Assembly (NCBI RefSeq): GCF_014651035.1
Contig: NZ_BMWC01000004.1
Coordinates: 1-64,000, forward strand
Origin: Streptomyces lomondensis
GTDB lineage: Bacteria > Actinomycetota > Actinomycetes > Streptomycetales > Streptomycetaceae
Direction of reading: 5' to 3'
Length of the DNA: 64,000 nucleotides
Shown: positions 19,105 through 27,618 of the stretch, one piece after another
Numbering within the stretch: position 1 is the stretch's first letter
How the letters are laid out: each line of letters opens with the position of its first letter
Translations under genes and position numbers: made by a program
Notes under the pieces: model-generated
The model's input: only the letters and a program-made list of their open reading frames with translations
What the model was told of the DNA's origin: nothing
Database searches by the model: none

Positions 19105-21084
19105 TCAGCCCACGTGCACCTTCGGCCGCCGCTTGCGGTCCGGCTCCGCCTCGCGCAGGACCTCGCGGGTCACCGGGGCGACCTCGCCCTGGCCGAACAG
19201 GAAGAAGCGCAGGAGGTTGGCGAAGGGCCCGCCCTCGGTCCACTCGAAGTAGATGTGCGGGATCGAGCCGGTCGTGTCGCGGGCGTGCAGCAGGAGCGCG
19301 GCAAGCGCGTTGGGGACGGAGGAGGACTCCAGGGTCAGGACGCGGTAGCGGCCGTGCAGCACCTCGCCGCGTACGGTCAGGCCGGCCTCGAACTCGGACG
19401 GGTCGGTGACCGTCACCTCGACGAAGACGAAGTCCTCCTGCCCGGGCACGTCGTTGTCCTGCCGGATCTGCTCGATCTTGTCGCGGTACTCGGCGATGTC
19501 GCGCCGGTCGGGCTCGTTGGCGATGAACCGCATCCGGCGGCTGGCCAGGTCGCGGACGAAGCGTTGCGCCATGTCGTCCAGCGTCACGCTGGTCACGCGC
19601 AGCTCGAAGGCCCGGGCCAGCCGTGACAGCAGGGAGACCAGGATGATGCCGGCGATGAAGCAGGCGCCGATCTTCACGCCGTCCGGGCGCTCGATGACGT
19701 TGGCGACGGTCGTGTAGAGGAACACCGCGGAGATGACCGCGAACGCGATGGTCCAGTTCCGCTGCCGGGCCTTGCGGGCGGCGATGGTCACGGCGATCGC
19801 GGCGGAGCTGATGAGGACCAGCACACCGGTGGCGTAGGCGCCGCCCTGCGCGTTGACGTCGGCGTCGAAGATCCAGGTGACCAGGAAGGCGATCAGTGTG
19901 AAGACGATGACCATGGGGCGCACGGCACGGGCCCACTGCGGGGCCATGCCGTAGCGGGGCAGATACCGCGGCATCAGGTTGAGCAGCCCGGCCATCGCGG
20001 AGGCGCCGGCGAACCACAGGATGGCGATCGTCGAGACGTCGTAGACGGTGCCGAAGGTGTTGCCCAGGTAGTCGTGCGCCAGGTAGGCCAGCGCGCGTCC
20101 GTTGGCCTGGCCGCCCGCCTCGAACTCCTTCTCGGGGATGAGGAGGGTGGTGATGAAGCTGGTGGTGATCAGGAAGACGCTCATGATCAGCGCGGCCGTG
20201 GTGAGCAGCTTCTTGGTGTCGCGGATGCGGCCGGCCGGCCGCGCCTCCGTGTCGTCCGGGTCGCCCTTGACGTGCGGCATCACGGCGACGCCGGTCTCGA
20301 ACCCGGACAGCCCGAGGGCCAGTTTCGGGAAGACGAGCAGGGCGACGCCGATCATGACGAAGACGTTGCCGTGCTGGGTGGTGAGGGCGCTCGACCAGTC
20401 GGTGACCACATGCCCCGCGGTGATGACATGGTAGAGGCCGACGACCACCACGACCGCGTTCAGCGCGAGGTAGGCGCCCACCAGGGCGACCGCGACGCCG
20501 ATCGCCTCCAGGAAGCCCTTGAGGAACACCGCGCCGAGCAGCGCCACCAGGACGAGGGTGATCAGCATCTTCTGGTCGTGCAGCACGCCGGTCAGATGCG
20601 GGTTCTCCACGAGGTGGGTGGAGGCGTCGGCGGCCGACAGCGTGATGGTGATGAGGAAGTCGGTGGCCGCGAAGCCCAGCAGGGTCAGCACGAACAGCTT
20701 GCCCTGCCAGAAGGAGAGGAGCCGCTCCAGCATCGCGATCGAGCCCTCGCCGTGGGGGCTCTCCTCGGCCACGCGACGGTAGACCGGCAGGGCGCCGGCC
20801 AGGGTGACGACGACCAGCACGATGGTCGCGATGGGCGACAGCAGGCCGGCGGCGAGGGCGGCGATGCCCGGCTGGTAGCCGAGCGTGGAGAAGTAGTCGA
20901 CGCCGGTCAGGCACATCACCCGCCACCAGGGCTGGCCCTGGTGCGGGGGTTCCGGTTCGGCGTGGGGACCGGTGTGGCCGCCGCCCTTGCCCATGTCGGA
21001 CAGGCCCTCCAGCATCCAGGCGCGCAGGCGACCGGGTGGGGCGGGCTCCGTGCGGCTGGGTGCGGAGTGCTCGGTGGTGGCCAT
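19105..21084 (-). CDS. APC-family permease with large cytosolic C-terminal domain
   Basis: The 659-aa protein has about 12 hydrophobic helices (residues 50-490), an N-terminal tail, and a soluble C-terminal region of about 150 aa. The first helix region contains GVDYFSTLGYQPG. The architecture, an APC core plus a long cytosolic domain, recalls the KimA potassium importers as well as amino-acid permeases, so the substrate is uncertain. ATG 21084 has GGGAG upstream. The stop is one base from the DUF1707 stop, with no terminator visible between them. Confidence 0.8.
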   Translation of the reverse strand: MATTEHSAPSRTEPAPPGRLRAWMLEGLSDMGKGGGHTGPHAEPEPPHQGQPWWRVMCLTGVDYFSTLGYQPGIAALAAGLLSPIATIVLVVVTLAGALPVYRRVAEESPHGEGSIAMLERLLSFWQGKLFVLTLLGFAATDFLITITLSAADASTHLVENPHLTGVLHDQKMLITLVLVALLGAVFLKGFLEAIGVAVALVGAYLALNAVVVVVGLYHVITAGHVVTDWSSALTTQHGNVFVMIGVALLVFPKLALGLSGFETGVAVMPHVKGDPDDTEARPAGRIRDTKKLLTTAALIMSVFLITTSFITTLLIPEKEFEAGGQANGRALAYLAHDYLGNTFGTVYDVSTIAILWFAGASAMAGLLNLMPRYLPRYGMAPQWARAVRPMVIVFTLIAFLVTWIFDADVNAQGGAYATGVLVLISSAAIAVTIAARKARQRNWTIAFAVISAVFLYTTVANVIERPDGVKIGACFIAGIILVSLLSRLARAFELRVTSVTLDDMAQRFVRDLASRRMRFIANEPDRRDIAEYRDKIEQIRQDNDVPGQEDFVFVEVTVTDPSEFEAGLTVRGEVLHGRYRVLTLESSSVPNALAALLLHARDTTGSIPHIYFEWTEGGPFANLLRFFLFGQGEVAPVTREVLREAEPDRKRRPKVHVG

Positions 21085-21447
21085 CGACGTGCTCCCGATG
21101 TGCGGATCGGTGTGGTTCCGGCCATCGCTGGACGGCCCGATCAGCGTAAGCGGAGCGTGACGCATTGGCCCGTGGATGAGGGTGCTGTGCGCGTCAAGCT
21201 TCCGTTAAGACTGGGTGTGGACGCCCCCCGCCGGGATGGCCGGATGAGTGAAACGCGAGTTGAGAGCGTGTGGCGCGGCTGCCGGGTCGCCCGTCCGTGA
21301 GGTGTGCCGGTGTCTCGGGCCGACCGGTAGGTGAACACCCTCTGTGATCAGACGAGAAGCGGCTTCGTAAGGTTCGCCTTTCGAGTCGAATGTTTCGTCC
21401 TCGCGCAAGTCCCCTGCGGGGACTGAAGATTCACTGCCTACGAGGGG

Positions 21448-21477
21448 TTGTCACCGTTTGGCGGCTGTCTCTAGGGT
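21448..21477 (+). promoter_or_regulatory. Promoter of the sugar-ABC/xylanase operon
   Basis: TTGTCA (21448-21453) and TAGGGT (21472-21477) are separated by 18 bp. A transcript would begin near 21484, about 42 nt before the binding-protein ATG. Confidence 0.55.
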
Positions 21478-21507
21478 GCGGCAACAGCGCAGCTTTCTGA
21501 ATCTCAT

Positions 21508-21520
21508 TCGAAACTTTCGA
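21508..21520. promoter_or_regulatory. LacI-type operator CGAAA-N-TTTCG
   Basis: TCGAAACTTTCGA is a perfect 13-bp palindrome just before, and partly over, the ribosome site of the binding-protein gene. CGAAA-N-TTTCG-like boxes are bound by xylan-responsive LacI regulators in Streptomyces (BxlR-type CGAA-N-TTCG). A degenerate half-match also precedes the LacI gene near 26864. Confidence 0.6.
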
Positions 21521-21525
21521 GGAGC

Positions 21526-22821
21526 ATGATGGGCGACCCGGCACTGTCCCGCCGCGGCTTCCTGGCGGCCTCCGCCGCGGCCGGTCTCGGGATGACGGCA
21601 CTGACCGCATGCGGCGGGGACTCGGACGGAGGGTCGTCGGGGACGACCACGATCGAATGGTGGAACATCTCCACCACCGAGCCGACCAAGAGCGTCTGGG
21701 CCGCCCTCGCCCGGAAGTTCGAGGCGCAGAACCCCAAGGTCAAGGTGAAGATCGTCCAGTTGGAGAACGACGCCTACAAGTCGAAGATGACGGCGCTGAC
21801 CTCCTCCGGGAAGCTGCCCGACATCTTCCACACCTGGGGCGGCGGCGTCCTCCGGCAGCAGGTCGACGCCGGGATGGTGGAGGACCTCACGGACCGGACC
21901 AAGCCGTGGGGCGACGCCCTGCTGCCGGTCGCCCGGGAGCCGTACCTCTTCGACGACAGGGTCTACGGCATCCCGTTCGACATCGGCATGATCGGCTTCT
22001 GGTACAACAAGGCGCTGTTCAAGAAGGCCGGCATCAGCGCCCCGCCGACCACCTGGAGCGGCTTCCTCGACGCCGTACGCAGGCTGAAGTCCGCCCAGGT
22101 CACGCCCCTGGCCCTGGCGGGCAAGGAGAAGTGGCCCGGCATGTACTACTGGGCCTACCTGGCGATGCGCACCGCGGGCGCCGAGGCGCTCCAGAAGGCC
22201 TACGAGGCCAAGGACTTCACCGGCGCTCCCTTCGTCGAGGCGGGAGAGCACCTGGAGGAACTCGTCGGCCTGAAGCCCTTCCAGAAGGGCTTCCTCGGCG
22301 CCGCCTACTCCAGCCCCACCGGCCAGGCCGCCACGGTCGGCAACGGCAGGGCGGCGATGGAACTCATGGGCCAGTGGGCGCCCGTGGTACAGGCCGACTC
22401 GGGCAAGGGCCTCGGCAAGGACCTCGGCTTCTTCCCGTTCCCCGAGGTCGAGGGCGGCAAGGGCGCCCTCACCGAGGTGTTCGGCGGAGGCGGCGGGCAC
22501 GCCCTGCGCCGGGGCGCCCCGCAGGAGGCCGTCGACTTCCTCAAGTTCTTCGCGTCCGAGGCCACCGATCTGGAACTGGTCAAGAAGACCGGCGTGCTGC
22601 CCGTGGTCCCGGCGGCCGAGAGCGCCATCGCCGACCCCAACATCAAGGCCGTACAGGAGCAGCTGAAGAAGGCCACCGGCTTCCAGCTCTACCTCGACCA
22701 GGCCTACGCGCCCGCCGTCGGCCAGGAGGTCAACGACAGCGTCGCCGCGCTCATCTCCGGGTCCAAGTCTCCCGAGCAGGTCGCCCAGTCGATCACGAAG
22801 ACCGCGAAGGAAGAGCAGTAG
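21526..22821 (+). CDS. Sugar ABC transporter substrate-binding lipoprotein
   Basis: A 431-aa family 1 extracellular solute-binding protein. The N terminus has a Tat motif SRRGF (R9, R10) and the lipobox LTAC with C29. The body has family features such as IEWWNIS and repeated aromatic residues that stack on sugars. With a GH10 xylanase downstream, xylo-oligosaccharides are the likely ligand, though this is inferred. It heads the operon; GAGGAGC precedes ATG 21526. Confidence 0.9.
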   Translation: MMGDPALSRRGFLAASAAAGLGMTALTACGGDSDGGSSGTTTIEWWNISTTEPTKSVWAALARKFEAQNPKVKVKIVQLENDAYKSKMTALTSSGKLPDIFHTWGGGVLRQQVDAGMVEDLTDRTKPWGDALLPVAREPYLFDDRVYGIPFDIGMIGFWYNKALFKKAGISAPPTTWSGFLDAVRRLKSAQVTPLALAGKEKWPGMYYWAYLAMRTAGAEALQKAYEAKDFTGAPFVEAGEHLEELVGLKPFQKGFLGAAYSSPTGQAATVGNGRAAMELMGQWAPVVQADSGKGLGKDLGFFPFPEVEGGKGALTEVFGGGGGHALRRGAPQEAVDFLKFFASEATDLELVKKTGVLPVVPAAESAIADPNIKAVQEQLKKATGFQLYLDQAYAPAVGQEVNDSVAALISGSKSPEQVAQSITKTAKEEQ

Positions 22822-22827
22822 CCGGCG

Positions 22828-23826
22828 ATGACCTCCACGTATCTGCCGGACAAACGGGCCGGCCGCGACGCCGGCCCCCCACCCCCGGCCGTCCGCCGGG
22901 ACCGGGGCCGGGCCCGGCGGCGCATGCTCAACTGGCTGACCGCGACCGGCTTCCAGCTGCCCGCCCTGGTGCTGTTCATGGGGTTCGTGCTGCTGCCGAT
23001 GCTGTTCGCCCTGTACGCCGCCTTCTTCCGCTGGGGCGGCTTCGGGATGCCCTCGGACTACGTCGGCGGCGAGAACTTCACCCGGCTCTTCCAGGACGAC
23101 GTCTTCCTCGGCGACCTGTGGCGCTGCCTCGTCCTGGTCATGCTGTCGCTCGTCATCCAACTGCCGTTCGCGCTCGCCATGGCCGTCCTGCTCAACCAGC
23201 GGATGCGCGGCCGGGCGGTGTACCGGATGCTGTTCTTCGCCCCGTACGTGCTGTCCGAGGCCATCACCGGAATCCTGTTCGGCATGATCTTCGCGCCGGA
23301 CGACGGCTTCGCCGACCAGGTCCTCGGCAGGATCGGGCTGGACGGGCTGGGCGGAGAGTGGTTCGCCGACCCGTCGACCGTCATGGCGACGCTGTTCCTC
23401 GTCATGACCTGGAAGTACTTCGGCTTCCACATGATGCTGTACCTGGCCGGGCTCCAGGCCGTCCCCAGGGAGCTGACCGAGGCGGCGCTCATCGACGGGG
23501 CCGGGCCCTGGCAGCGCTTCCGCAACGTCACCCTGCCGCTGCTCGCACCCACCCTGCGCATCAGCGTCTTCCTGTCGGTCATCGGGGCCATCCAGCTCTT
23601 CGACCTGGTGTGGGTGACCACCGCGGGCGGCCCCGACCACCACTCCGAGACCATGGCCGTGACCATGTTCCAGTACGGCTTCAAGCGCTACCAGGTCGGC
23701 TACGCCAGCGCGATCAGCGTGGTCATGTTCGCCATCAGCCTCGTCTTCGCCCTCGCCTACCAGCGGTTCGTGCTCCGGCGCGACCTGGCAGGGGCCACCA
23801 CGACCATGCGGGGGGACGGAAAGTGA
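22828..23826 (+). CDS. Sugar ABC transporter permease (MalF/UgpA type)
   Basis: A 332-aa inner-membrane permease with six to seven helices and the EAA loop ELTEAALIDGAGPWQRFRNV (about residues 213-232). It starts 6 nt after the binding-protein stop, and its stop overlaps the next gene's GTG. It forms the channel with the following permease. No ATPase gene is present, so a shared ATPase such as MsiK would be needed. Confidence 0.92.
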   Translation: MTSTYLPDKRAGRDAGPPPPAVRRDRGRARRRMLNWLTATGFQLPALVLFMGFVLLPMLFALYAAFFRWGGFGMPSDYVGGENFTRLFQDDVFLGDLWRCLVLVMLSLVIQLPFALAMAVLLNQRMRGRAVYRMLFFAPYVLSEAITGILFGMIFAPDDGFADQVLGRIGLDGLGGEWFADPSTVMATLFLVMTWKYFGFHMMLYLAGLQAVPRELTEAALIDGAGPWQRFRNVTLPLLAPTLRISVFLSVIGAIQLFDLVWVTTAGGPDHHSETMAVTMFQYGFKRYQVGYASAISVVMFAISLVFALAYQRFVLRRDLAGATTTMRGDGK

Positions 23827-24662
23827 CAGCCAGTCAGAAAGCCCGCCGGGGCAGGAACCTCCCGCTGCACCTGGTCCTGGTCGTCGTCGGCGCGGTCATG
23901 GCCGTCCCCCTGGTCTACGCCGCGCTGTCCGGCTTCAAGTCCACCGACGAGCTCTCCCGCAACCCGGTCGGACTGCCCGAGTCGTGGGTGACCTCCAACT
24001 ACACCCAGATCCTCGGCTCGGGGGACTTCTGGCGGCTGATCGGCAACAGCACGCTGATCGCGGTGGGCACGACCGTCCTGGTCGTCGCCGTCTCCGCGCT
24101 CTCGGCCTTCTCCTTCGCACGGTTCGCCTTCCGCGGCAGGGAAGTGCTCTTCACGCTGTTCACGATGGGGCTGATGTTCCCGTTCGCGGTGGCGGCCCTG
24201 CCGCTGTTCCTGCTGCTGCGGTCCCTGGACCTGCTGGACAACCCGCTCGGCGTGATCCTCCCGCAGGCGGCCTTCGGGCTGCCGATGACCATCATCATCC
24301 TGCGGGGCTTCTTCCGGCAGATCCCCGGCGAGCTGGAGGAGGCGGCGACGCTCGACGGATGCAGTCCGTTCGGCTTCTTCTGGCGGGTGCTGCTGCCCAT
24401 GGCGCGGCCCGCGCTCGGCACGGTCTCCGTGCTGGCCGTCGTCACCAGCTGGAACAACTTCTTCCTGCCGCTGCTGGTGTTCACCGACGCGCAGTGGTGG
24501 ACGCTGCCGATCGGCGTGCAGCAGTTCCAGGGGCAGTACTCGGCTGAGTACGCCAAGGTCTTCGCCTATCTGGTGCTCGCCATGGTCCCCGCCCTGGCCT
24601 TCTACTCGGTCGCCGAGCGCCAGCTCGTCGGCGGCCTCACCGCGGGCGCCACGAAGGGCTGA
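23823..24662 (+). CDS. Sugar ABC transporter permease (MalG/UgpE type)
   Basis: A 279-aa permease with six helices and the EAA loop ELEEAATLDGCSPFGFFWRV. GTG 23823 overlaps the preceding TGA by 4 nt, with GGACGGA upstream, so the two permeases are coupled. A 1017-aa frame that ends here is an artefact of reading the earlier genes out of frame. Confidence 0.92.
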   Translation: MTASQKARRGRNLPLHLVLVVVGAVMAVPLVYAALSGFKSTDELSRNPVGLPESWVTSNYTQILGSGDFWRLIGNSTLIAVGTTVLVVAVSALSAFSFARFAFRGREVLFTLFTMGLMFPFAVAALPLFLLLRSLDLLDNPLGVILPQAAFGLPMTIIILRGFFRQIPGELEEAATLDGCSPFGFFWRVLLPMARPALGTVSVLAVVTSWNNFFLPLLVFTDAQWWTLPIGVQQFQGQYSAEYAKVFAYLVLAMVPALAFYSVAERQLVGGLTAGATKG

Positions 24663-24715
24663 CGCGCGCGGCGGACGTACGGCTCACCGACCCATCGATC
24701 GTGAGGAGTCGCACC

Positions 24716-25780
24716 ATGCGCACCACCGCAACACGGCTCAGACTCGCCGGGGCGCTCGCCGCCGCGCTGATGCTCGGAGGCATCGCCACCGGGCCGACGG
24801 CACAGGCGGACGAGCGGCACGGCAAGGAACCCACCCTCGCCGAACTCGCCCAGCGGCACGGCCGCTACTTCGGCAGCGCGACCGACAACCCCGAGCTCGT
24901 CGACGAGCCGTACAAGGCCCTGCTCGGCCGCGAGTTCGACCAGATCACCCCCGGCAACGGCATGAAGTGGTACGCGACCGAGCCCCAGCAGGGCGTGTTC
25001 GACTTCTCCCAGGGCGACGAGATCGTGAACCTCGCCCGCGCCAACCGGCAGCGGGTGCGCGGACACACCCTGGTCTGGCACAGCCAGCTGCCGGGGTGGC
25101 TGACGGGCCGGGAGTGGACGGCCCCGGAGCTGCGGGTCGTGCTGAAGAAGCACATCCAGGCGGAGGTACGCCACTACCGGGGCAAGGTCTTCGCCTGGGA
25201 CGTCGTCAACGAGGCCTTCAACGAGGACGGCACGTACCGCGAGTCCGTCTTCTACAAGACGCTCGGGCCCGGCTACATCGCCGACGCGCTGCGCTGGGCC
25301 CACCAGGCCGATCCGCGCGTCAAGCTGTACCTCAACGACTACAACATCGAGGCGATCGGCCCGAAGAGCGACGCCTACTACAAGCTCGCCAAGGAGCTGA
25401 AGGCCGCGGGCGTCCCGCTGCACGGCATCGGCCTCCAGGCCCATCTGGCCCTCCAGTACGGCTATCCCACCACCTTGGAGGACAACCTCCGCCGCTTCTC
25501 GCGGCTCGGACTGGACACCGCGCTGACCGAGGTCGACATCCGGATGCAGCTGCCCGCGACCGAGGAGAAGCTGGCCCTGCAGGCGGAGTGGTACGGCGAC
25601 CTGACCGAGGCGTGCCTGGCGGTGCGCCGGTGCGTTGGCATCACCCTGTGGGACTACACGGACAAATACTCCTGGATTCCCGCGTTCTTCCCGGGGGAGG
25701 GCGCGGCCCTGCCGTGGGACGAGGAACTGCGGCGGAAGCCGGCGTACTTCGCGCTGCGTGAGGCGCTCGGCGGGAAGTAG
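24716..25780 (+). CDS. Secreted endo-1,4-beta-xylanase, glycoside hydrolase family 10
   Basis: The 354-aa enzyme cleaves xylan. A Sec-type signal peptide ends near residue 32 (TAQA-DE). The GH10 barrel has GHTLVWHSQLP, the acid/base E166 in WDVVNEAFN and the nucleophile E272 in TEVDIRM. C-terminal cysteines in CLAVRRCVG probably form a disulfide. There is no carbohydrate-binding module, so it is a single-domain enzyme. It begins 54 nt after the permease stop, with GAGGAG upstream, and probably shares the operon; its products would feed the importer. Confidence 0.93.
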   Translation: MRTTATRLRLAGALAAALMLGGIATGPTAQADERHGKEPTLAELAQRHGRYFGSATDNPELVDEPYKALLGREFDQITPGNGMKWYATEPQQGVFDFSQGDEIVNLARANRQRVRGHTLVWHSQLPGWLTGREWTAPELRVVLKKHIQAEVRHYRGKVFAWDVVNEAFNEDGTYRESVFYKTLGPGYIADALRWAHQADPRVKLYLNDYNIEAIGPKSDAYYKLAKELKAAGVPLHGIGLQAHLALQYGYPTTLEDNLRRFSRLGLDTALTEVDIRMQLPATEEKLALQAEWYGDLTEACLAVRRCVGITLWDYTDKYSWIPAFFPGEGAALPWDEELRRKPAYFALREALGGK

Positions 25781-25801
25781 CGGCAGGCCCTGGCGGATCC
25801 G

Positions 25802-26836
25802 TCAGTTCCGGACTGCCGGAGGCGCCGTGCTCGCCCGTACCACCAGGTCGGTCCCCAGCTCCACCCGCGGCGAGTCCGGCTGCTCGTCGCGGGTGAGGCG
25901 GAGCACCGTACGCACGGCCAGCTTGCCCATGTCGGCCAGAGGCTGACGGACCGTCGTCAGCGGCGGAGCCGACCAGCGGACTTCCGGAAGGTCGTCGAAA
26001 CCCACCACGCTCATGTCCTGCGGCACCCGCAGCCCGCGCCGGCGCAGTGCCTCGATCGCGCCGAGCGCCATCCGGTCGCTGGCCGCGAAGACGGCGGTCG
26101 GCGGCTCGGTCAGGTCGAGCAGGGTGTTGCACGCGGTGCAGCCGGACTCGGGACGGAAGTCGCCGGGGACGACGAGGGACTCGTCCAGCGCGATGCCGGC
26201 ACCCTCCAGAGCCGCGCGGTAGCCGTCCAGCCTGGCCCGGGAGCACAGCAGGCGCGGCGGGCCGGCGATCAGGCCGATCCGGCGGTGGCCCAGCGACAGC
26301 AGGTGCTCGGTGGCCGCCATGCCCCCCGACCAGTTCGCGGCGCCGATCGTGGGCGCGTCCAGGGCGGGCGAGCCCGCCGGGTCGACGACCACCAGCGGCA
26401 CCCCGAGGATCCGCAGCTCCTCGTGGAGCATCGGCTCCAGCGCCGACGTGACGAGCACGACGCCGTCCGAGGCGCGGGCCCGGAGGTTGCGCATCCACTC
26501 ACGGGCGTCGCCCGAACGCCCGTGGATGGCCGACACGACCGTGCCGACCCCGGCCGCGTGGGCGACCTCCTCCACCCCGCGGATGATCTCCACGGCCCAG
26601 GGGCTGTCGAGGTCGTTGAAGACCAGGTCGAGCAGGGCGGCGCGGGTGCCGGAGGGCGCGGGGCGCCTGCGGTAGCCGTGCCGGCGCAGCAGGTCCTCGA
26701 CCCGGGCGCGGGTCTGCGGCGACACGTCGGACCGGCCGTTGACGACCCGGGACACGGTCGGTACGGACACGCCGGCCTGCCGGGCGATCTCCGTGATCGT
26801 GACCCTGTTGCCGGCGTCGGCCTCTTGTGCCGCCAC
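25802..26836 (-). CDS. LacI-family transcriptional regulator
   Basis: A 344-aa repressor with an N-terminal LacI helix-turn-helix (residues 13-60, TITEIARQAGVSVPTVSRVV) and a periplasmic-binding-like sensor domain. Converging on the xylanase gene, it most likely represses the sugar-ABC/xylanase operon through the CGAAA-N-TTTCG site at 21508 and releases it on a xylo-oligosaccharide. GTG 26836 has GGAGGTGG upstream. Confidence 0.9.
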   Translation of the reverse strand: MAAQEADAGNRVTITEIARQAGVSVPTVSRVVNGRSDVSPQTRARVEDLLRRHGYRRRPAPSGTRAALLDLVFNDLDSPWAVEIIRGVEEVAHAAGVGTVVSAIHGRSGDAREWMRNLRARASDGVVLVTSALEPMLHEELRILGVPLVVVDPAGSPALDAPTIGAANWSGGMAATEHLLSLGHRRIGLIAGPPRLLCSRARLDGYRAALEGAGIALDESLVVPGDFRPESGCTACNTLLDLTEPPTAVFAASDRMALGAIEALRRRGLRVPQDMSVVGFDDLPEVRWSAPPLTTVRQPLADMGKLAVRTVLRLTRDEQPDSPRVELGTDLVVRASTAPPAVRN

Positions 26837-26972
26837 TTGCCCACCTCCGTCGACGGGTGACCGCGAAACTTCCAGGAGTCTTCCGGAAAACGGGCATCCG
26901 TGGGAAGGCGCGCGAGCCGGGAACGGGGCGTCGCGGGGGGTGACGGCGAGTGACAGCCCTCGGACACGCGTC

Positions 26973-27007
26973 GGGGCCGGTGCGCAGGAGGTCCTACGGC
27001 CGGCCCC
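26973..27007 (-). terminator. Hairpin downstream of the DUF5999-like gene
   Basis: GGGGCCGG (26973-26980) pairs with CCGGCCCC (27000-27007) around a 19-nt loop, 27 nt beyond the stop of the minus-strand gene. Confidence 0.45.
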
Positions 27008-27033
27008 TCTTGTCTGCGGGCGGAGCGGCGCCC

Positions 27034-27324
27034 CTAGGCGGCCGTCATCACCTGGCTGCCGGCCAGCGGACGGTGCGGTGCGATGATCCGGCCGTCCGGC
27101 AGGAGCTCACCGGTGTCCTCGAAGAGCACGACGCCGTTGCACAGCAGGCTCCACCCCTGCTCCGGGTGGTGCGCCACGAGGCGGGCGGATTCCCGGTCGG
27201 CGGAGTCGGCGGAGGGGCACGGTGTCTGGTGCTGGCACATGGGTGGGATCTTTCGCTTGGTCGTGGTGGACGAGGTGACTGAGGTTGCTGTGGTCTTCGT
27301 TTCGCGGCTAGACGTGTCGTTCAT
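27034..27324 (-). CDS. Small conserved Streptomyces protein (DUF5999-like)
   Basis: A 96-aa protein. The conserved core starts at MCQHQTPCPSADSADRE and contains a WSLLCNGVVLFEDTGELLP stretch, which I recognise as a small Streptomyces-specific family. The 28 residues before it are Ser/Thr-rich and may be untranslated if ATG 27240 is used, although that site lacks a ribosome site while ATG 27324 follows a GGGGGG run. Two cysteines and a His suggest metal binding. Function is unknown. Confidence 0.65.
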   Translation of the reverse strand: MNDTSSRETKTTATSVTSSTTTKRKIPPMCQHQTPCPSADSADRESARLVAHHPEQGWSLLCNGVVLFEDTGELLPDGRIIAPHRPLAGSQVMTAA

Positions 27325-27618
27325 GGCCGCCCCCCGTTGTGATAAGTCGTCGGAACCCAGTGTTGCCCCACGGGCGTCGATCCGCAGGGATTTCGCCGCA
27401 CCGCTCCTCACAGGTTCAGGACGCATCACCCGCGCGGACGGTTCATCCCAACTGGACTGTCACTTCGGGTGGTTCTCGGTGGCCGGATGGGGCTAGTCCG
27501 GTCGGGTCGGCCCCTTCTTGCGGCTCGTACGAGCTATTCGGTGCTCGTACGAGCGTGAAAAAGGGGCGACCCCGCCGCCGGGAATTCGGCGACGGGGTGC
27601 GGCAAACTACGCGGCGCT
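27325..27618 (-). other. Intergenic region with large hairpin
   Basis: No gene is supported. It holds the promoter side of the DUF5999-like gene and the structured element at 27504-27572. A second small stem-loop (CGCCG/CGGCG) follows near 27576-27591. Confidence 0.6.
27504..27572. repeat. Twin 12-bp palindromes within a 69-nt hairpin
   Basis: GCTCGTACGAGC occurs at 27523-27534 and again at 27543-27554. Each copy is palindromic, and their centres are 20 bp apart, about two helical turns. The copies also pair with each other as an apical 12-bp stem around loop TATTCGGT, continued by GGCCCCTTCTT/AAAAAGGGGC and GGGTC/GACCC outer arms. It may be a double operator or a terminator between the two minus-strand genes. 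Confidence 0.6.

Larger units (their letters stand above)
21085..21525. other. Divergent intergenic region, permease / sugar-ABC operon
   Basis: No gene is supported. It contains a 7-bp hairpin AGTCCCC-tgc-GGGGACT (21408-21424), a perfect palindrome TTCGAGTCGAA (21380-21390), a promoter and a LacI-type operator listed separately. The left half presumably holds the permease promoter, which I could not define. Confidence 0.6.

Noticed and set aside
21609..23822. Long frame running through the binding protein and first permease in the frame of the second permease.
   Set aside because: Low-complexity Arg/Gly/Pro translation opposite two clear genes; only the part from 23823 is real.
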